DNA of 64,000 nt from Kocuria palustris (GCF_016907795.1 NZ_JAFBCR010000001.1:1860001-1924000), one strand, 5' to 3'; positions 1-8,054 are shown, counted from the first letter of the stretch. Notes: generated by a model not told the origin, from the sequence alone. Made by a program: numbers and translations.

Positions 1-37
1 TGTCGTCGATCTCGATGCTGCGCTCCTGTGAGCTCAT
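1..37 (-). CDS. 5' end of an unidentified leftward gene, cut by the window edge
   Basis: Only twelve codons are visible, reading MSSQERSIEIDD. They are preceded on the minus strand by a perfect AGGAGG at 45-50, seven bases before the ATG at 35-37, which is strong support for a real translation start. The opening resembles the start of some SRPBCC (polyketide cyclase/dehydrase-type) proteins, but this is too short to assign. It is divergent from the AlkB-like gene at 276, so the 38-275 interval should hold promoters for both. Confidence 0.5.
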   Translation of the reverse strand, partial: MSSQERSIEIDD

Positions 38-275
38 GATGCGGCCTCCTGCGGCTTTGCGCGTCGGTGCTGGAGCGTGCGGTCCTCGACGGGCCGGCGC
101 TTCTTGTGGTCCTGTCTCCAGCCTATGCAGGACCAGTGCGGGGCTGCTGTGCTGTCGGTGGACACGGATAGCCTCGGGCACATCGAAGCGAGACCGGTCT
201 GGGGCCGGAGCGGCAGGCCGTGGACTGCGTCCGGAGGGGCGCGTCCAGGAGTCCGCGGGCAGGGAGGTGGAGCGG

Positions 276-1136
276 GTGAGCAGGGTGAGTCGGCTCAGGG
301 GCCCCGGAGGTCCGGAGCTGTTCGATCTGCCGCGGGAGGCTCGAGAGGTCGCACCCGGAGCCGTTCATGTCCCGGACTGGCTCAGCACGCAGGAGCAGGC
401 CGAGCTCGTGGCGCAGTGCCGAGGGTGGTCGCGAGGCGATCACCGCATGCGCCGCTACACGACCTCCACCGGCGGAGTGATGTCCGTGCAGTCCACGGTG
501 CTGGGCCGCACCTGGGAGCTGCCGTGGGCCCCGACGATCTCATCGCCCGAGAGGGGAGCGGCGGCTGGGGGGCCGAAGTCCCCGCGGCCGGCCTCCGGTG
601 ACCGCCGTGCCGCGGCGGAGGGCAGCACCCCTGACGATGAAGCCGCCGTGGGACAGCGGCTGCCCGAGGCGCTGTGGCATCTCGGTCGTCGTGGGGTTGC
701 TGCGGCGTACGGGGAAGAGGCTCCGGAGGCCTCGTCGTTCGAGCCGACCACCGCGCTCGTGAACTACTACGACGCATCGGCGCGGATGGGACAGCATCAG
801 GACCTTGATGAAGCGGGCCCGGAGCCGATCGTGTCCCTCTCCCTCGGGGACTCGTGCATCTTCCGCCTTGGCAATACGGAATCCCGCGGCCGGCCCTACC
901 AGGACATCGTGCTGCGCAGCGGAGACCTCTTCGTCTTCGGGCGGCAGTCGCGGTGGGCCTTCCATGGGGTGCCGGCCATCCGCCCGGGAACGGGCGACCC
1001 GGCGCTCGGGTTGCGTCACGGCGGTCGGCTGAACATCACGATCCGATCCAACGTGCCAGGAAAGCCGGGGCGCGGGCCTCAGGTGCAGCGCAAGCGAGCG
1101 ATGGCCGCCGATGCCACCGGCGGCGATAGACGCTGA
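276..1136 (+). CDS. AlkB-like 2-oxoglutarate/Fe(II) dioxygenase
   Basis: The 286-residue protein belongs to the AlkB family of DNA/RNA alkylation-repair dioxygenases, which oxidatively remove methyl adducts from bases in the cytoplasm. Visible iron ligands are H174 and D176 in the GQHQDLDE motif and H230 in FHGV. R251 and R257 in RLNITIR fit the 2-oxoglutarate-binding and substrate arginines. The double-stranded beta-helix core lies at about 155-260. A long open frame extends upstream to base 15, but the GTG at 276 has a GGGAGGTGG ribosome site at a suitable distance, and the sequence before it is proline/arginine-rich shadow. An insert at about 90-125, rich in charged residues, lengthens the protein relative to E. 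coli AlkB. A small flavin reductase follows 35 bases downstream. Confidence 0.85.
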   Translation: MSRVSRLRGPGGPELFDLPREAREVAPGAVHVPDWLSTQEQAELVAQCRGWSRGDHRMRRYTTSTGGVMSVQSTVLGRTWELPWAPTISSPERGAAAGGPKSPRPASGDRRAAAEGSTPDDEAAVGQRLPEALWHLGRRGVAAAYGEEAPEASSFEPTTALVNYYDASARMGQHQDLDEAGPEPIVSLSLGDSCIFRLGNTESRGRPYQDIVLRSGDLFVFGRQSRWAFHGVPAIRPGTGDPALGLRHGGRLNITIRSNVPGKPGRGPQVQRKRAMAADATGGDRR

Positions 1137-1171
1137 CCGGCGATCGACGGAGGCAGACAAGGGAGCAGCAG

Positions 1172-1732
1172 ATGGAGATCGAGACCCCACCGCACAGCGT
1201 CCGGGCCGAGCCCGGGACCGAGGCGTTCACGGACGGCTACCGGCTGCTGGCCGAGGAGCTGGCTTCGGGCGTGGCCGTCGTGGCTGCGCGGCACCGGCGG
1301 CGGGACCACGCCGTGACCGTCACGGGCTGGCTCGACATCTCCTACGATCCGCCCACCATGGCTGTGAGCCTGTTCGATGAGGCACGGATCTGCGAAGCCG
1401 TCGAGTCCTCGCCCACCTGGACGCTGAGCGTCCTCCGCCGGGAGCAGGAACCGACCGCGACCTGGCTGGCCTCGCCGGGCAACCCCGTCGACGGTCTGCT
1501 GGACGGGGTGGGCTTCCGCCGCTCGCCCGTGGGCGGCGCCGCCGTGCTGGATGGGGCACTGGCATGGTTCGAGCTCGAGACGCAGCAGATCCACCCGGCC
1601 GCCACGCACATGCTCGTCGTCGGCCGAGTCGTGGCCATGGGGCGGGGCGGTGAGCAGGGCGCCTCCACCAGTCAGGGCCAGGCCGGTCCCCTGGTCCACT
1701 GGGGCAGAGGGTTCCACGGGCTGGACAGCTGA
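1172..1732 (+). CDS. Flavin reductase-like FMN-binding split-barrel protein
   Basis: A 186-residue protein of the flavin reductase-like family (HpaC/FlaRed type, split beta-barrel), which bind FMN and often supply reduced flavin to a monooxygenase. Family features are the opening LASGVAVVAA strand, the T-x-x-G-W-L-D-I-S core where the family usually has TASS, the DPPTMAVSL strand (about 60-67) and an isolated late HWGRGFH motif. The canonical TxSS is altered to TGWLD, so cofactor specificity may differ. The start is ATG, preceded by GGGAGCAGCAG. It lies just downstream of alkB and may be co-transcribed with it. The next gene at 1983 is a second member of the same fold, suggesting paralogues from an old duplication. 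Confidence 0.75.
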   Translation: MEIETPPHSVRAEPGTEAFTDGYRLLAEELASGVAVVAARHRRRDHAVTVTGWLDISYDPPTMAVSLFDEARICEAVESSPTWTLSVLRREQEPTATWLASPGNPVDGLLDGVGFRRSPVGGAAVLDGALAWFELETQQIHPAATHMLVVGRVVAMGRGGEQGASTSQGQAGPLVHWGRGFHGLDS

Positions 1733-1982
1733 GGCGGCGCGCGGCCTGCGCTGCGCCTTGCCATGCACCGAGGAATCTTCGGAGGGCAGGCCCGTGTTGT
1801 GCTTTGTGAAGCAGGCGAACCGCCGGGCCCCGCACTTGTGCAAGTCTGAGACGAATGCTGGGTCAGCAGGGCTGATCCGGGGAGCCTCAGCGCTCCTGCC
1901 GCGGGGAGCGCAGCGAGCGGGATCGCGCCCGTCGTCTGCGAAGAGGCCACGCCAGGGGCATATCGCAGGAGTAAGGAGTCAG

Positions 1983-2594
1983 ATGTCGCAGCAGGACAGC
2001 GTCAGCACCGTGGAGGAGGGGCGGGAGGCCGAGGAGCGCACCGAGCAGCTCGCGGACTTCGTGGTGCCCCCGTCGCGGCTCGAGGACACCACGAGCCTCA
2101 AGGGCGGATTCGGAGCGATCTTCGGCAGTCACCCGGCAGGCGTGGCGGTGATCACGGCGGAGGGGCCCGACGGCCCGGTGGGACTCACCGCATCGTCGCT
2201 GTCCTCGGTCTCCGCCGATCCGCCCATCATCGGCTTCTCGCTGCAGGCCCGTCGCGGCTCCGCGGCCCTCGTCGCCGAGGCGGACACGCTGCTCGTACAT
2301 CTGCTGGACGCCTCCAACGTCGCGATCGCCCGTGCCTTCGCGACCCACGGTGCGCCGCGCTTCGGCGACGCCATGAACTGGCGGCAGCTTCCGACCGGGG
2401 AGCCGCTGCTCACGGACGTCGGCCGCGTGATGCGCGTGGAGCCCCTGGCCCGCATCAAGGCCGGCCCGGCCCTGGTCTTCAACTGCGGCGTGCTCGAGAT
2501 CCTCGGGTCCGAGCCTGCCGGGGCCCCGCTGGTCTATCACCAGCGTCAGTTCCACAGCCTGTCGGAGTCCACGGTCGCCGAGTACCAGATCTGA
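1983..2594 (+). CDS. Flavin reductase family protein
   Basis: A 203-residue cytoplasmic protein with an acidic N-terminal tail of about 35 residues, followed by a flavin-reductase split barrel. The canonical FMN-contact sequence GLTASSLSSVSADPPIIGFSL is present at about 60-81, and the C-terminal YHQRQFHSL motif matches the family. The likely role is an NAD(P)H:flavin oxidoreductase or flavin carrier for a partner oxygenase not seen nearby. The open frame runs back to 1551, but the ATG at 1983 is preceded by AGGAGTAAGGAG and begins a normal acidic N-terminus, so the shorter start is chosen. About 250 bases without a clear gene separate it from its relative at 1172, so it is probably transcribed independently. 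Confidence 0.85.
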   Translation: MSQQDSVSTVEEGREAEERTEQLADFVVPPSRLEDTTSLKGGFGAIFGSHPAGVAVITAEGPDGPVGLTASSLSSVSADPPIIGFSLQARRGSAALVAEADTLLVHLLDASNVAIARAFATHGAPRFGDAMNWRQLPTGEPLLTDVGRVMRVEPLARIKAGPALVFNCGVLEILGSEPAGAPLVYHQRQFHSLSESTVAEYQI

Positions 2595-2653
2595 GCATCT
2601 GCCCAGGTCAGAGAGCCTCGCCGCAGTAGCAGGGCTCAATCCGCTCCAGATGG

Positions 2654-2697
2654 TTGACATGTCACGCCAGGTGCGCGTAGGTTGGGTGACATATCAA
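2654..2697. promoter_or_regulatory. Paired palindromic operator upstream of the YceI gene
   Basis: Two 12-base elements face each other: TTGACATGTCAC at 2654-2665 and GTGACATATCAA at 2686-2697. They are inverted copies with one mismatch, with centres 32 bases (about three helical turns) apart. The first contains the perfect decamer palindrome TGACATGTCA. The arrangement lies 74 bases before the yceI start and looks like two dimer sites for one regulator, MarR-type by size, although no regulator gene is adjacent. A -35-like TTGACA is embedded in the left site. Confidence 0.55.
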
Positions 2698-2770
2698 GCA
2701 GCTGGTTGCGGAAGCCCGCACCGGCGGACCGACGCGCAGCGGCACAGCCGTTGCTGACAGGAGGAATCCC

Positions 2771-3319
2771 ATGAGCACTCTCGATCGCCTCACCCCCGGC
2801 ACCTGGACCTTCGACCCCGCCCACTCGGAGGTCGGCTTCGTGGTCCGCCACGCCGGCATCTCCAAGGTCCGCGGCTCGTTCCACGATGTCACCGCAGATT
2901 TCGTCGTCGCCGAGCAGGTCGAGGACTCCAGCATCGACGCCGTCATCAAGACCGCCTCGATCGACACCGGCGACGAGAGCCGCGACGCCCACCTGCGCAC
3001 CGCCGACTTCTTCGACGTCGAGAACAAGCCGGAGATCACCTTCCACTCCACGAGCATCCAGCTCGGCGGCGGGGAGGGCACCATCACCGGCGAGCTCACG
3101 ATCAACGGCGTGACCCGCACGGTCGAGCTCGACACCGAGTTCAACGGCGTGGTCGTGGACGCCTTCGAGACCACCCGCGCCGGCTTCGAGGCCACCACCA
3201 CGATCTCCCGCAAGGACTTCGGGCTGACCTGGAACGCGGCCATCGAGGCCGGCGGCGTCCTGGTCTCCGACAAGGTCGTGCTCAACCTGGACGTGGCCTT
3301 CACCGCTCCCCAGGCCTGA
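2771..3319 (+). CDS. YceI family protein
   Basis: A 182-residue YceI-like lipocalin-fold protein. The family binds long-chain isoprenoid or polyprenyl lipids, and the exact physiological role is usually unknown. Signature stretches are TWTFDPAHSEVGFVVRHAGI near the N-terminus (about 12-31), SIDTGDESRDAHLRTADFFD in the middle and LTWNAAIEAGG at the end. There is no signal peptide, as in the cytoplasmic actinobacterial branch. The start ATG follows GACAGGAGGAATCCC, a strong ribosome site. The gene is monocistronic: a paired palindrome lies upstream and a 20-bp perfect hairpin downstream at 3381. Confidence 0.93.
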   Translation: MSTLDRLTPGTWTFDPAHSEVGFVVRHAGISKVRGSFHDVTADFVVAEQVEDSSIDAVIKTASIDTGDESRDAHLRTADFFDVENKPEITFHSTSIQLGGGEGTITGELTINGVTRTVELDTEFNGVVVDAFETTRAGFEATTTISRKDFGLTWNAAIEAGGVLVSDKVVLNLDVAFTAPQA

Positions 3320-3380
3320 GACCCGCCGCGCCGTCTGTCTGCCCCCCTCCCGGCGGACGCAGGCTGCGCAGCGCGCAAGG

Positions 3381-3424
3381 ACGAAGCGCCCGTCACCGGA
3401 TCCCTCCGGTGACGGGCGCTTCGT
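3381..3424. terminator. Intrinsic terminator hairpin, probably bidirectional
   Basis: Perfect 20-bp inverted repeat (arms 3381-3400 and 3405-3424) with a 4-base TCCC loop. It sits between the convergent yceI (+) and the small membrane gene downstream of crgA (-). There is no strong U tract, as is common in actinobacteria. Confidence 0.8.
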
Positions 3425-3457
3425 CGTCTGCGGCAGCTCCCGAGGGGCGCGGTCGGC

Positions 3458-3658
3458 TCAGCGCAGGGAGGAGGCGATCCACCCGATCAGCGGGATCGCG
3501 ACGACCAGCAGCAGGACGAGGCGACGCACGCGGACCTCGAACAGCGCAGCGCCGCGGGAGGAGCTGCGGGCCTCCTTGGCGATCTCGTCCTTGAGGGGCT
3601 CGGGCTCGCGGTCGTCTTCGGGGCCGCCCTGCGGCGGCTGCTGCGGGGTCAACGCCAC
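3458..3658 (-). CDS. Small tail-anchored membrane protein overlapping crgA
   Basis: A 66-residue protein of unknown function. The first 45 residues are hydrophilic and rich in Pro, Glu and Asp; a single hydrophobic helix (LVLLLVVAIPLIGWIAS) ends at the C-terminus after an arginine pair, so it should be anchored with its bulk in the cytoplasm. I place the start at the GTG at 3656-3658, which overlaps the crgA stop by ten bases. Longer open frame upstream is antisense-like shadow of crgA coding. The tight overlap implies translational coupling with crgA and hence a possible envelope or division role, but that is inference. Confidence 0.6.
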   Translation of the reverse strand: MALTPQQPPQGGPEDDREPEPLKDEIAKEARSSSRGAALFEVRVRRLVLLLVVAIPLIGWIASSLR

Positions 3659-4113
3659 CTCGTGGTCATCAGCAGCCCGATCATCATCAGACCGATGCCG
3701 ATGCCGACATTCCAGTACCCGATGCCCGGGATGGGGTAGCTGAAGTCGAGCAGATACCACAGGATGAGCCAGGCCAGACCGATGACGATCAGACCGAACA
3801 TGATCACCTGGTACCAGACGGGAGTCGGATCGGCGTCCGGGGCGGTGGCGCGCGAGGAGACCTTGATCTCCTCGGCGAGCTCCTCGGCATCGCGCTCGTC
3901 ATCGGGCTCCTCGCCCGAGCTGATGCGGGCGTCCCGAGTAGCGGCCGCGGCGCGTTGGTCGCGCTCCCAGCGTCGCCGCTGGGCCTCCGGCAGGGCCTCG
4001 ACGGCCAGGCGGGTGAGCTCCTCGTCCACGGCGGCCGTGGACGAGGTCGAGCCGGCAGCCTTCGAGGCCGCGGAGGACCCCGAGCGGAACCGACGCTTCT
4101 TGGACTGGGACAC
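3649..4113 (-). CDS. crgA: Cell division protein CrgA
   Basis: A 154-residue protein with a basic, Ser/Ala-rich cytoplasmic N-terminus, an acidic coiled segment (about 60-85) and two closely spaced transmembrane helices (about 100-122 and 130-150) joined by a short loop containing YPIPGIGYWN, which is the CrgA signature. In mycobacteria CrgA bridges FtsZ-ring proteins and septal PBPs; in Streptomyces it modulates FtsZ timing. It is longer than the roughly 90-residue canonical form because of the N-terminal extension. The position next to the pabA/pknB locus matches the conserved actinobacterial order. The start ATG is preceded by AGGAGGTTGCATCC. Confidence 0.93.
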   Translation of the reverse strand: MSQSKKRRFRSGSSAASKAAGSTSSTAAVDEELTRLAVEALPEAQRRRWERDQRAAAATRDARISSGEEPDDERDAEELAEEIKVSSRATAPDADPTPVWYQVIMFGLIVIGLAWLILWYLLDFSYPIPGIGYWNVGIGIGLMMIGLLMTTRWR

Positions 4114-4321
4114 GGATGCAACCTCCTGCTGTGGTGGCCCTGGCCGCAGCGGGTCGCCCCGCGAAGCGGCCCCGTCATGGATTTCGACCAGGCCGAGAAC
4201 CCGCCCATACTATCGGCAGCGCTCTGAAGCACCGCCTGTGCGCCTCCTCAGCGTCTGGGATGCTCCCCACTTCCGCACCCCCCCGGTCGCCGCGGCGAGC
4301 GACGTCCCCCGAGGGAACATC

Positions 4322-4849
4322 GTGAGCACAGTCGCGCAGCCGCATGCGGCTCGACGACCTGCCTCCAGCATCGCAGCCGTGATCTCCGTGATCGGCGAGG
4401 GCTACTCGCGGCCGGTGATCAAGGGGACGACCTCAGAGGTGCTCGACACCTTCGGCCTGGGCCACTACCCGGGCACGGCCATGCCTGGCGACGAGGGCAA
4501 TTTCGCGGTGGCTGGGCACCGGCAGACCAACGGCGCGGTGCTGGATCACATCGACGCCCTCACGGAGGGCGAGCGCATCCACGTGCGCACCGCTGACGGC
4601 TACTACACGTACCTGTACTCCGAGACGCTGATCGTGCTGCCCACCCAGACCGACGAGATCGCCCCCGTTCCGGGCGAGCCCGGTGAGCCGGCCGACGGCG
4701 GCTGCATGACGCTGACCAGCTGCAATCCGCGCTTCGGGGACACCGAGCGCATCATCGTCCACGCGCAGCTGGAGTCGTGGCGCCCGAACTCCGCAGGGCC
4801 GCCCCCCGAGATCGCCGACGTCGTCCAGCGCGACGCCGACGGACAATGA
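4322..4849 (+). CDS. Class E-like sortase lacking its membrane anchor (internal deletion)
   Basis: The 175-residue product carries the sortase catalytic core: H66 in AGHRQT, C134 in TLTSCNPRFG and R143 in DTERIIV. Family members attach LAXTG-type proteins to the wall from the outer membrane face. Normal class E enzymes start with a short basic leader, a transmembrane helix and a stalk of some 60-80 residues before the barrel. Here the leader (RRPASSIAAVISVIGE) runs directly into GYSRPVIKG, the first barrel strand, so helix and stalk are gone while the reading frame is intact. No other start restores a helix. The product would be cytosolic and probably non-functional as a sortase. The GTG start is my best choice. 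It is followed 13 bases later by a small membrane protein gene. Confidence 0.8.
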   Translation: MSTVAQPHAARRPASSIAAVISVIGEGYSRPVIKGTTSEVLDTFGLGHYPGTAMPGDEGNFAVAGHRQTNGAVLDHIDALTEGERIHVRTADGYYTYLYSETLIVLPTQTDEIAPVPGEPGEPADGGCMTLTSCNPRFGDTERIIVHAQLESWRPNSAGPPPEIADVVQRDADGQ

Positions 4850-4862
4850 GACAGGAGAGCTC

Positions 4863-5045
4863 ATGTACGCCTGGATCTTCTGCCGCCTGGCCGGCCCCTT
4901 CGCGGTCAAGGCGATGCTCACCGTCCTCCTGATCGCGCTGGTGGTGCTCGCGCTGATGCAGTACGTCTTCCTCTGGGTGCAGGAGGAGTTCTCGCCGCTG
5001 CAGGGCGAGATCACCATGGACACCTCGTCCTCGTCGCAGCAGTAG
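4863..5045 (+). CDS. Small single-helix membrane protein
   Basis: A 60-residue protein with one long hydrophobic segment (about 15-40, VLLIALVVLALMQYVFLWV) followed by a short hydrophilic Ser/Gln-rich tail. Function is unknown. Small proteins in this position, between the sortase and glutamine amidotransferase genes, are common in Micrococcales, so it is probably genuine. The ATG follows ACAGGAGAGCTC, a good ribosome site, 13 bases after the sortase stop, indicating co-transcription. Confidence 0.7.
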   Translation: MYAWIFCRLAGPFAVKAMLTVLLIALVVLALMQYVFLWVQEEFSPLQGEITMDTSSSSQQ

Positions 5046-5084
5046 CCTGGACGCCAGAGCATCCGCAGCCCTCAGGAGGTCGCC

Positions 5085-5723
5085 GTGACCGTGAAAATCC
5101 TCGTCGTCGACAACTACGACAGCTTCGTCTACACCCTCGTGGGGTACCTCCAGCAGCTGGGGGCGCAGACCACCGTGGTGCGCAACGACGATCTCAGCGA
5201 GACCGAGATCGCGCAGCTGGCGGATCAGCACGACGGCGTCCTGCTCTCTCCCGGGCCCGGCACCCCTGCGGAGGCCGGGGTGTGCGCCTCCCTGGTCCGA
5301 CGCGCGGAGCGCACCGGCCAGCCCCTGTTCGGGGTGTGCCTGGGACACCAGTCGCTCGGCCAGGTCTTCGGCGGGACCGTCGGGCACTCGGAGCAGCTCA
5401 TGCACGGCAAGACCTCCGAGGTCAGCCACGAGGACGACGGCATCTTCGCAGGCGTCCCGTCGCCCTTCATCGCGACCCGCTACCACTCGCTGTCGGTCTC
5501 CGCGCAGGACGTCCCCGAGGTCCTGCGGGTCACCGCCTGGACCGAGGACGGGCACATCATGGGCCTGTCTCACCGCAGTGCCCCCATCCATGGAGTGCAG
5601 TTCCATCCGGAGTCCGTGCTCACCGAGGGCGGGCATCTCATGCTCGGCAACTGGCTCGAGATGTGCGGCCTCTCCGGCGCCGCCGAGAAGGCGGCGGATC
5701 TCTCCCCGCTGCTGGCGCGCTGA
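5085..5723 (+). CDS. pabA: Glutamine amidotransferase, aminodeoxychorismate/anthranilate synthase component II
   Basis: A 212-residue class I glutamine amidotransferase that releases ammonia from glutamine for the chorismate-using partner subunit in folate (p-aminobenzoate) or tryptophan synthesis. The triad is visible as C85 in GVCLGHQ and H174/E176 in VQFHPES; the N-terminal VDNYDSFVYTL is typical of PabA/TrpG. The location beside pknB is the conserved actinobacterial one (Rv0013 in M. tuberculosis). In this group one protein often serves both pathways, so the choice between pabA and trpG is uncertain. The GTG start at 5085 is preceded by AGGAGGT. It converges on pknB with a two-part hairpin between. 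Confidence 0.92.
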   Translation: MTVKILVVDNYDSFVYTLVGYLQQLGAQTTVVRNDDLSETEIAQLADQHDGVLLSPGPGTPAEAGVCASLVRRAERTGQPLFGVCLGHQSLGQVFGGTVGHSEQLMHGKTSEVSHEDDGIFAGVPSPFIATRYHSLSVSAQDVPEVLRVTAWTEDGHIMGLSHRSAPIHGVQFHPESVLTEGGHLMLGNWLEMCGLSGAAEKAADLSPLLAR

Positions 5724-5742
5724 GCGCGGACTCGGACGGCGC

Positions 5743-5792
5743 AGACAGCGAAGCGGCCCCGGTCAGATCTGACCGCGGCCGCTTCGCTGTCT
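5743..5792. terminator. Bipartite bidirectional terminator between pabA and pknB
   Basis: The outer stem pairs 5743-5758 with 5777-5792 (16 bp, perfect). The loop itself contains a second dyad, GGTCAGATCTGACC, at 5761-5774, giving a stem-on-stem structure. It lies 20 bases after the pabA stop and immediately beyond the pknB stop, so it can serve both convergent units. Confidence 0.75.
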
Positions 5793-5796
5793 GCGC

Positions 5797-8052
5797 TCAG
5801 GCTTCCGAGGGGCTCGAGGCGGCGCTGCCGGCCTCCTCGGCACGGGCTGCGGAGTCCTCCGCCGAGCCGCTGGAAGCGGAGCCGGAGCCGCGGCTGGAGC
5901 CGCCGGAGCCGGAGGAGCCCCCGGAGCCGGACGAACCGCCCGAAGCGGAGGAGCCGCCCGAACCGGAGCTGCTCGAGCTGCTGGGCCGGTCCGCCGTCGG
6001 AGCGGGGGAGCTGGGCTCCTGAGTCGGCTCCTCCGTGGGCTCCTCGGTCGGCTCTTCGGTGGCGTCCTCCGTGGGCTCCTGAGTCGGCTCCTCCGTGGGC
6101 TCCTCGGAGGTCGGCTCCGAGGTGGGCTCGTCGCTGCCGTCGTCCTCAGGGGTGGTGGGCTGCGGAGCCGGGGGTGCGACCGCCACGGTGATCGTGATGG
6201 TGCTGCCCTGCGTAACGTCCTGGCCGCCCTCCACCGACTGCCGGATGACGGTGCCGGCCGCATACTCCGAGGTCCGCTCCTCGGCCACCGAGGTGCCGAG
6301 CTGGGTGTCATCGGCGCCGAGCCGATCCGCGGCCTCGGACTGCGTCATGCCCAGGACGTCCGGGACGGTGACGCGACCGGTGGAGAGGATGAGTCCCACG
6401 GACGAGTCGCGGGGGACCTCCGAGCCTCCCTCCGGATCGGTGGCCACGACCATGTCCGCGGGGACGGTCGGGGAGTTGCGGGTCTGCGTCTCCTCGGCGG
6501 CCTCGAGGCCGGCGGCGGAGATCATCTCGCGGGCGTAGCTCTCCGACTGGCCCTCGAGATCCGAGGGGACCGTCACGGCCTCGCTGCCCTGGGACACGGT
6601 GATCGTGACCGAGGAGCCCTCGTCCACCTCCGTGCCCTCGCCGGGATCGACGGAGATCACGTGGTCGCGCTCGACGTCGGAGCTGAGCTCCTCCTCGGTG
6701 TCAACCACGAATCCGGCGTCCTCGAGCTGGTTCTGCGCGTCATCGGCCTCGAGTCCCACGACATCCGGGACGTCGACCTGATCCGGGCCGCGGTTGAGCC
6801 ACAGGAACGCGGCGACGGCCGCGGCCGCCAGCAGCAGGAGCAAGGGGATCAGCCAGACCAGGGGGCTGCGGCGCTTGCGGTCCCGGTCCGAGGCTGGGGT
6901 GCGACCGCCGCGCGGGGCATCCGGATCGAAGCCCGACCCGCCGCCGCCCGCCGCGGAGGCGGTGCTCGGGTCATCGGCGGACGGCGTGATCGTGAAGACG
7001 GGGGCTGCCTGCCCAGCCTGACCCTGGGAGGAGCCGCCGGCCGCTGCCGCAGCGGCTGCAGCGCCGCCCGCCGCGCCGAGACCGGCCGCTGCGGCCGGGG
7101 TGACGGCCGTGTGCGGACCGTCTGCAGGCTCACCGGCGCCGTCGGCGGCGGCTCCGGTCGCGGCGATCGGACGGGTCATGGTCGTGGCGTCGATCCGTGC
7201 GGGCTCGCGCAGCTCGACGACGGCGCGGCGCATCTCCTCGGCGGACTGGAAGCGGGAGTCGCGCGGCTTGGCCAGCGCCTGGAGCATGAACGTGTCGAAC
7301 TGCGGGTGCAGCTGAGGCGCCAGGCTCGAGGGCTGGGGAGGGGCGTCGCGGACGTGCTGGGCCGCGATGTCCACCGAGGCCTCGCCCACGAACGGCGCCC
7401 GGCCGGTGAGCATCTCGAAGAACACGCAGGCCGCGGAGTAGAGATCGGAGCGGGCATCGACGTTCTCGCCGCGAGCCTGCTCCGGGGAGAGGTACTGGGC
7501 GGTGCCCAGCACGGCCTGGGTCTGGGTGAGCGCGGCTTGGGTGTCCTCGACGGCGCGGGCGATGCCGAAGTCCATGACCTTGACCCGGTCGTCCGGGGTG
7601 ATGATCACGTTCGCGGGCTTGATATCGCGGTGGACGATGCCCGAGCGGTGGCTGTAGGCCAGGGCATCGAGTATGCCCTCCATGGCATTCACGGCGTCCT
7701 CGGTGCTGAGCCGATCCTCGCGGATCAGCTGTCGAAGCGTCTGGCCCGGCACGTACTCCATGACGATGTACGGGCAGGCGACGTCCGAGGGGACGTCCGG
7801 CGGGATCTCGCCGGTGTCGTACACCGAGGTGATCGTGTGGTGGTTCAGCCCGGCGACCGCCTGCGCCTCCCGCTGGAACCGCTCCTGGAAGGAGTCGTCG
7901 CGGGCGAGATCGGGCTTGAGCACCTTGATGGCCACGTCGCGCCCGAGCCTCCGGTCGGAGGCCTTGTAGACGGTCGCCATGCCGCCGCGTCCGATGGTCT
8001 CCTTGACCTCGTAGCGGTTGTTGATCAGCTCGGGAATGGGGGACTGCTCCAT
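5797..8052 (-). CDS. pknB: PASTA-domain Ser/Thr protein kinase PknB
   Basis: A 751-residue membrane kinase that senses muropeptides or lipid II outside and phosphorylates cell-wall and division proteins inside. Kinase domain at about 14-280: glycine loop GRGGMATV, K43, catalytic D143 in HRDIKPAN, DFG at 161-163, Thr-rich activation loop and SPE at 189-191. A Gly/Ala/Pro-rich juxtamembrane linker leads to one helix (LVWLIPLLLLLAAAAVAAFL). Outside are three PASTA repeats, each opening with V-x-V-P. After them comes an unusual 120-residue tail of EPT-type acidic repeats and Ser-Gly repeats ending at the stop, absent from canonical PknB and possibly wall-spanning. It is the last gene of the fhaA-pknB operon, starting 2 bases after pknA. 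Confidence 0.96.
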   Translation of the reverse strand: MEQSPIPELINNRYEVKETIGRGGMATVYKASDRRLGRDVAIKVLKPDLARDDSFQERFQREAQAVAGLNHHTITSVYDTGEIPPDVPSDVACPYIVMEYVPGQTLRQLIREDRLSTEDAVNAMEGILDALAYSHRSGIVHRDIKPANVIITPDDRVKVMDFGIARAVEDTQAALTQTQAVLGTAQYLSPEQARGENVDARSDLYSAACVFFEMLTGRAPFVGEASVDIAAQHVRDAPPQPSSLAPQLHPQFDTFMLQALAKPRDSRFQSAEEMRRAVVELREPARIDATTMTRPIAATGAAADGAGEPADGPHTAVTPAAAAGLGAAGGAAAAAAAAGGSSQGQAGQAAPVFTITPSADDPSTASAAGGGGSGFDPDAPRGGRTPASDRDRKRRSPLVWLIPLLLLLAAAAVAAFLWLNRGPDQVDVPDVVGLEADDAQNQLEDAGFVVDTEEELSSDVERDHVISVDPGEGTEVDEGSSVTITVSQGSEAVTVPSDLEGQSESYAREMISAAGLEAAEETQTRNSPTVPADMVVATDPEGGSEVPRDSSVGLILSTGRVTVPDVLGMTQSEAADRLGADDTQLGTSVAEERTSEYAAGTVIRQSVEGGQDVTQGSTITITVAVAPPAPQPTTPEDDGSDEPTSEPTSEEPTEEPTQEPTEDATEEPTEEPTEEPTQEPSSPAPTADRPSSSSSSGSGGSSASGGSSGSGGSSGSGGSSRGSGSASSGSAEDSAARAEEAGSAASSPSEA

Positions 8053-8054
8053 GA

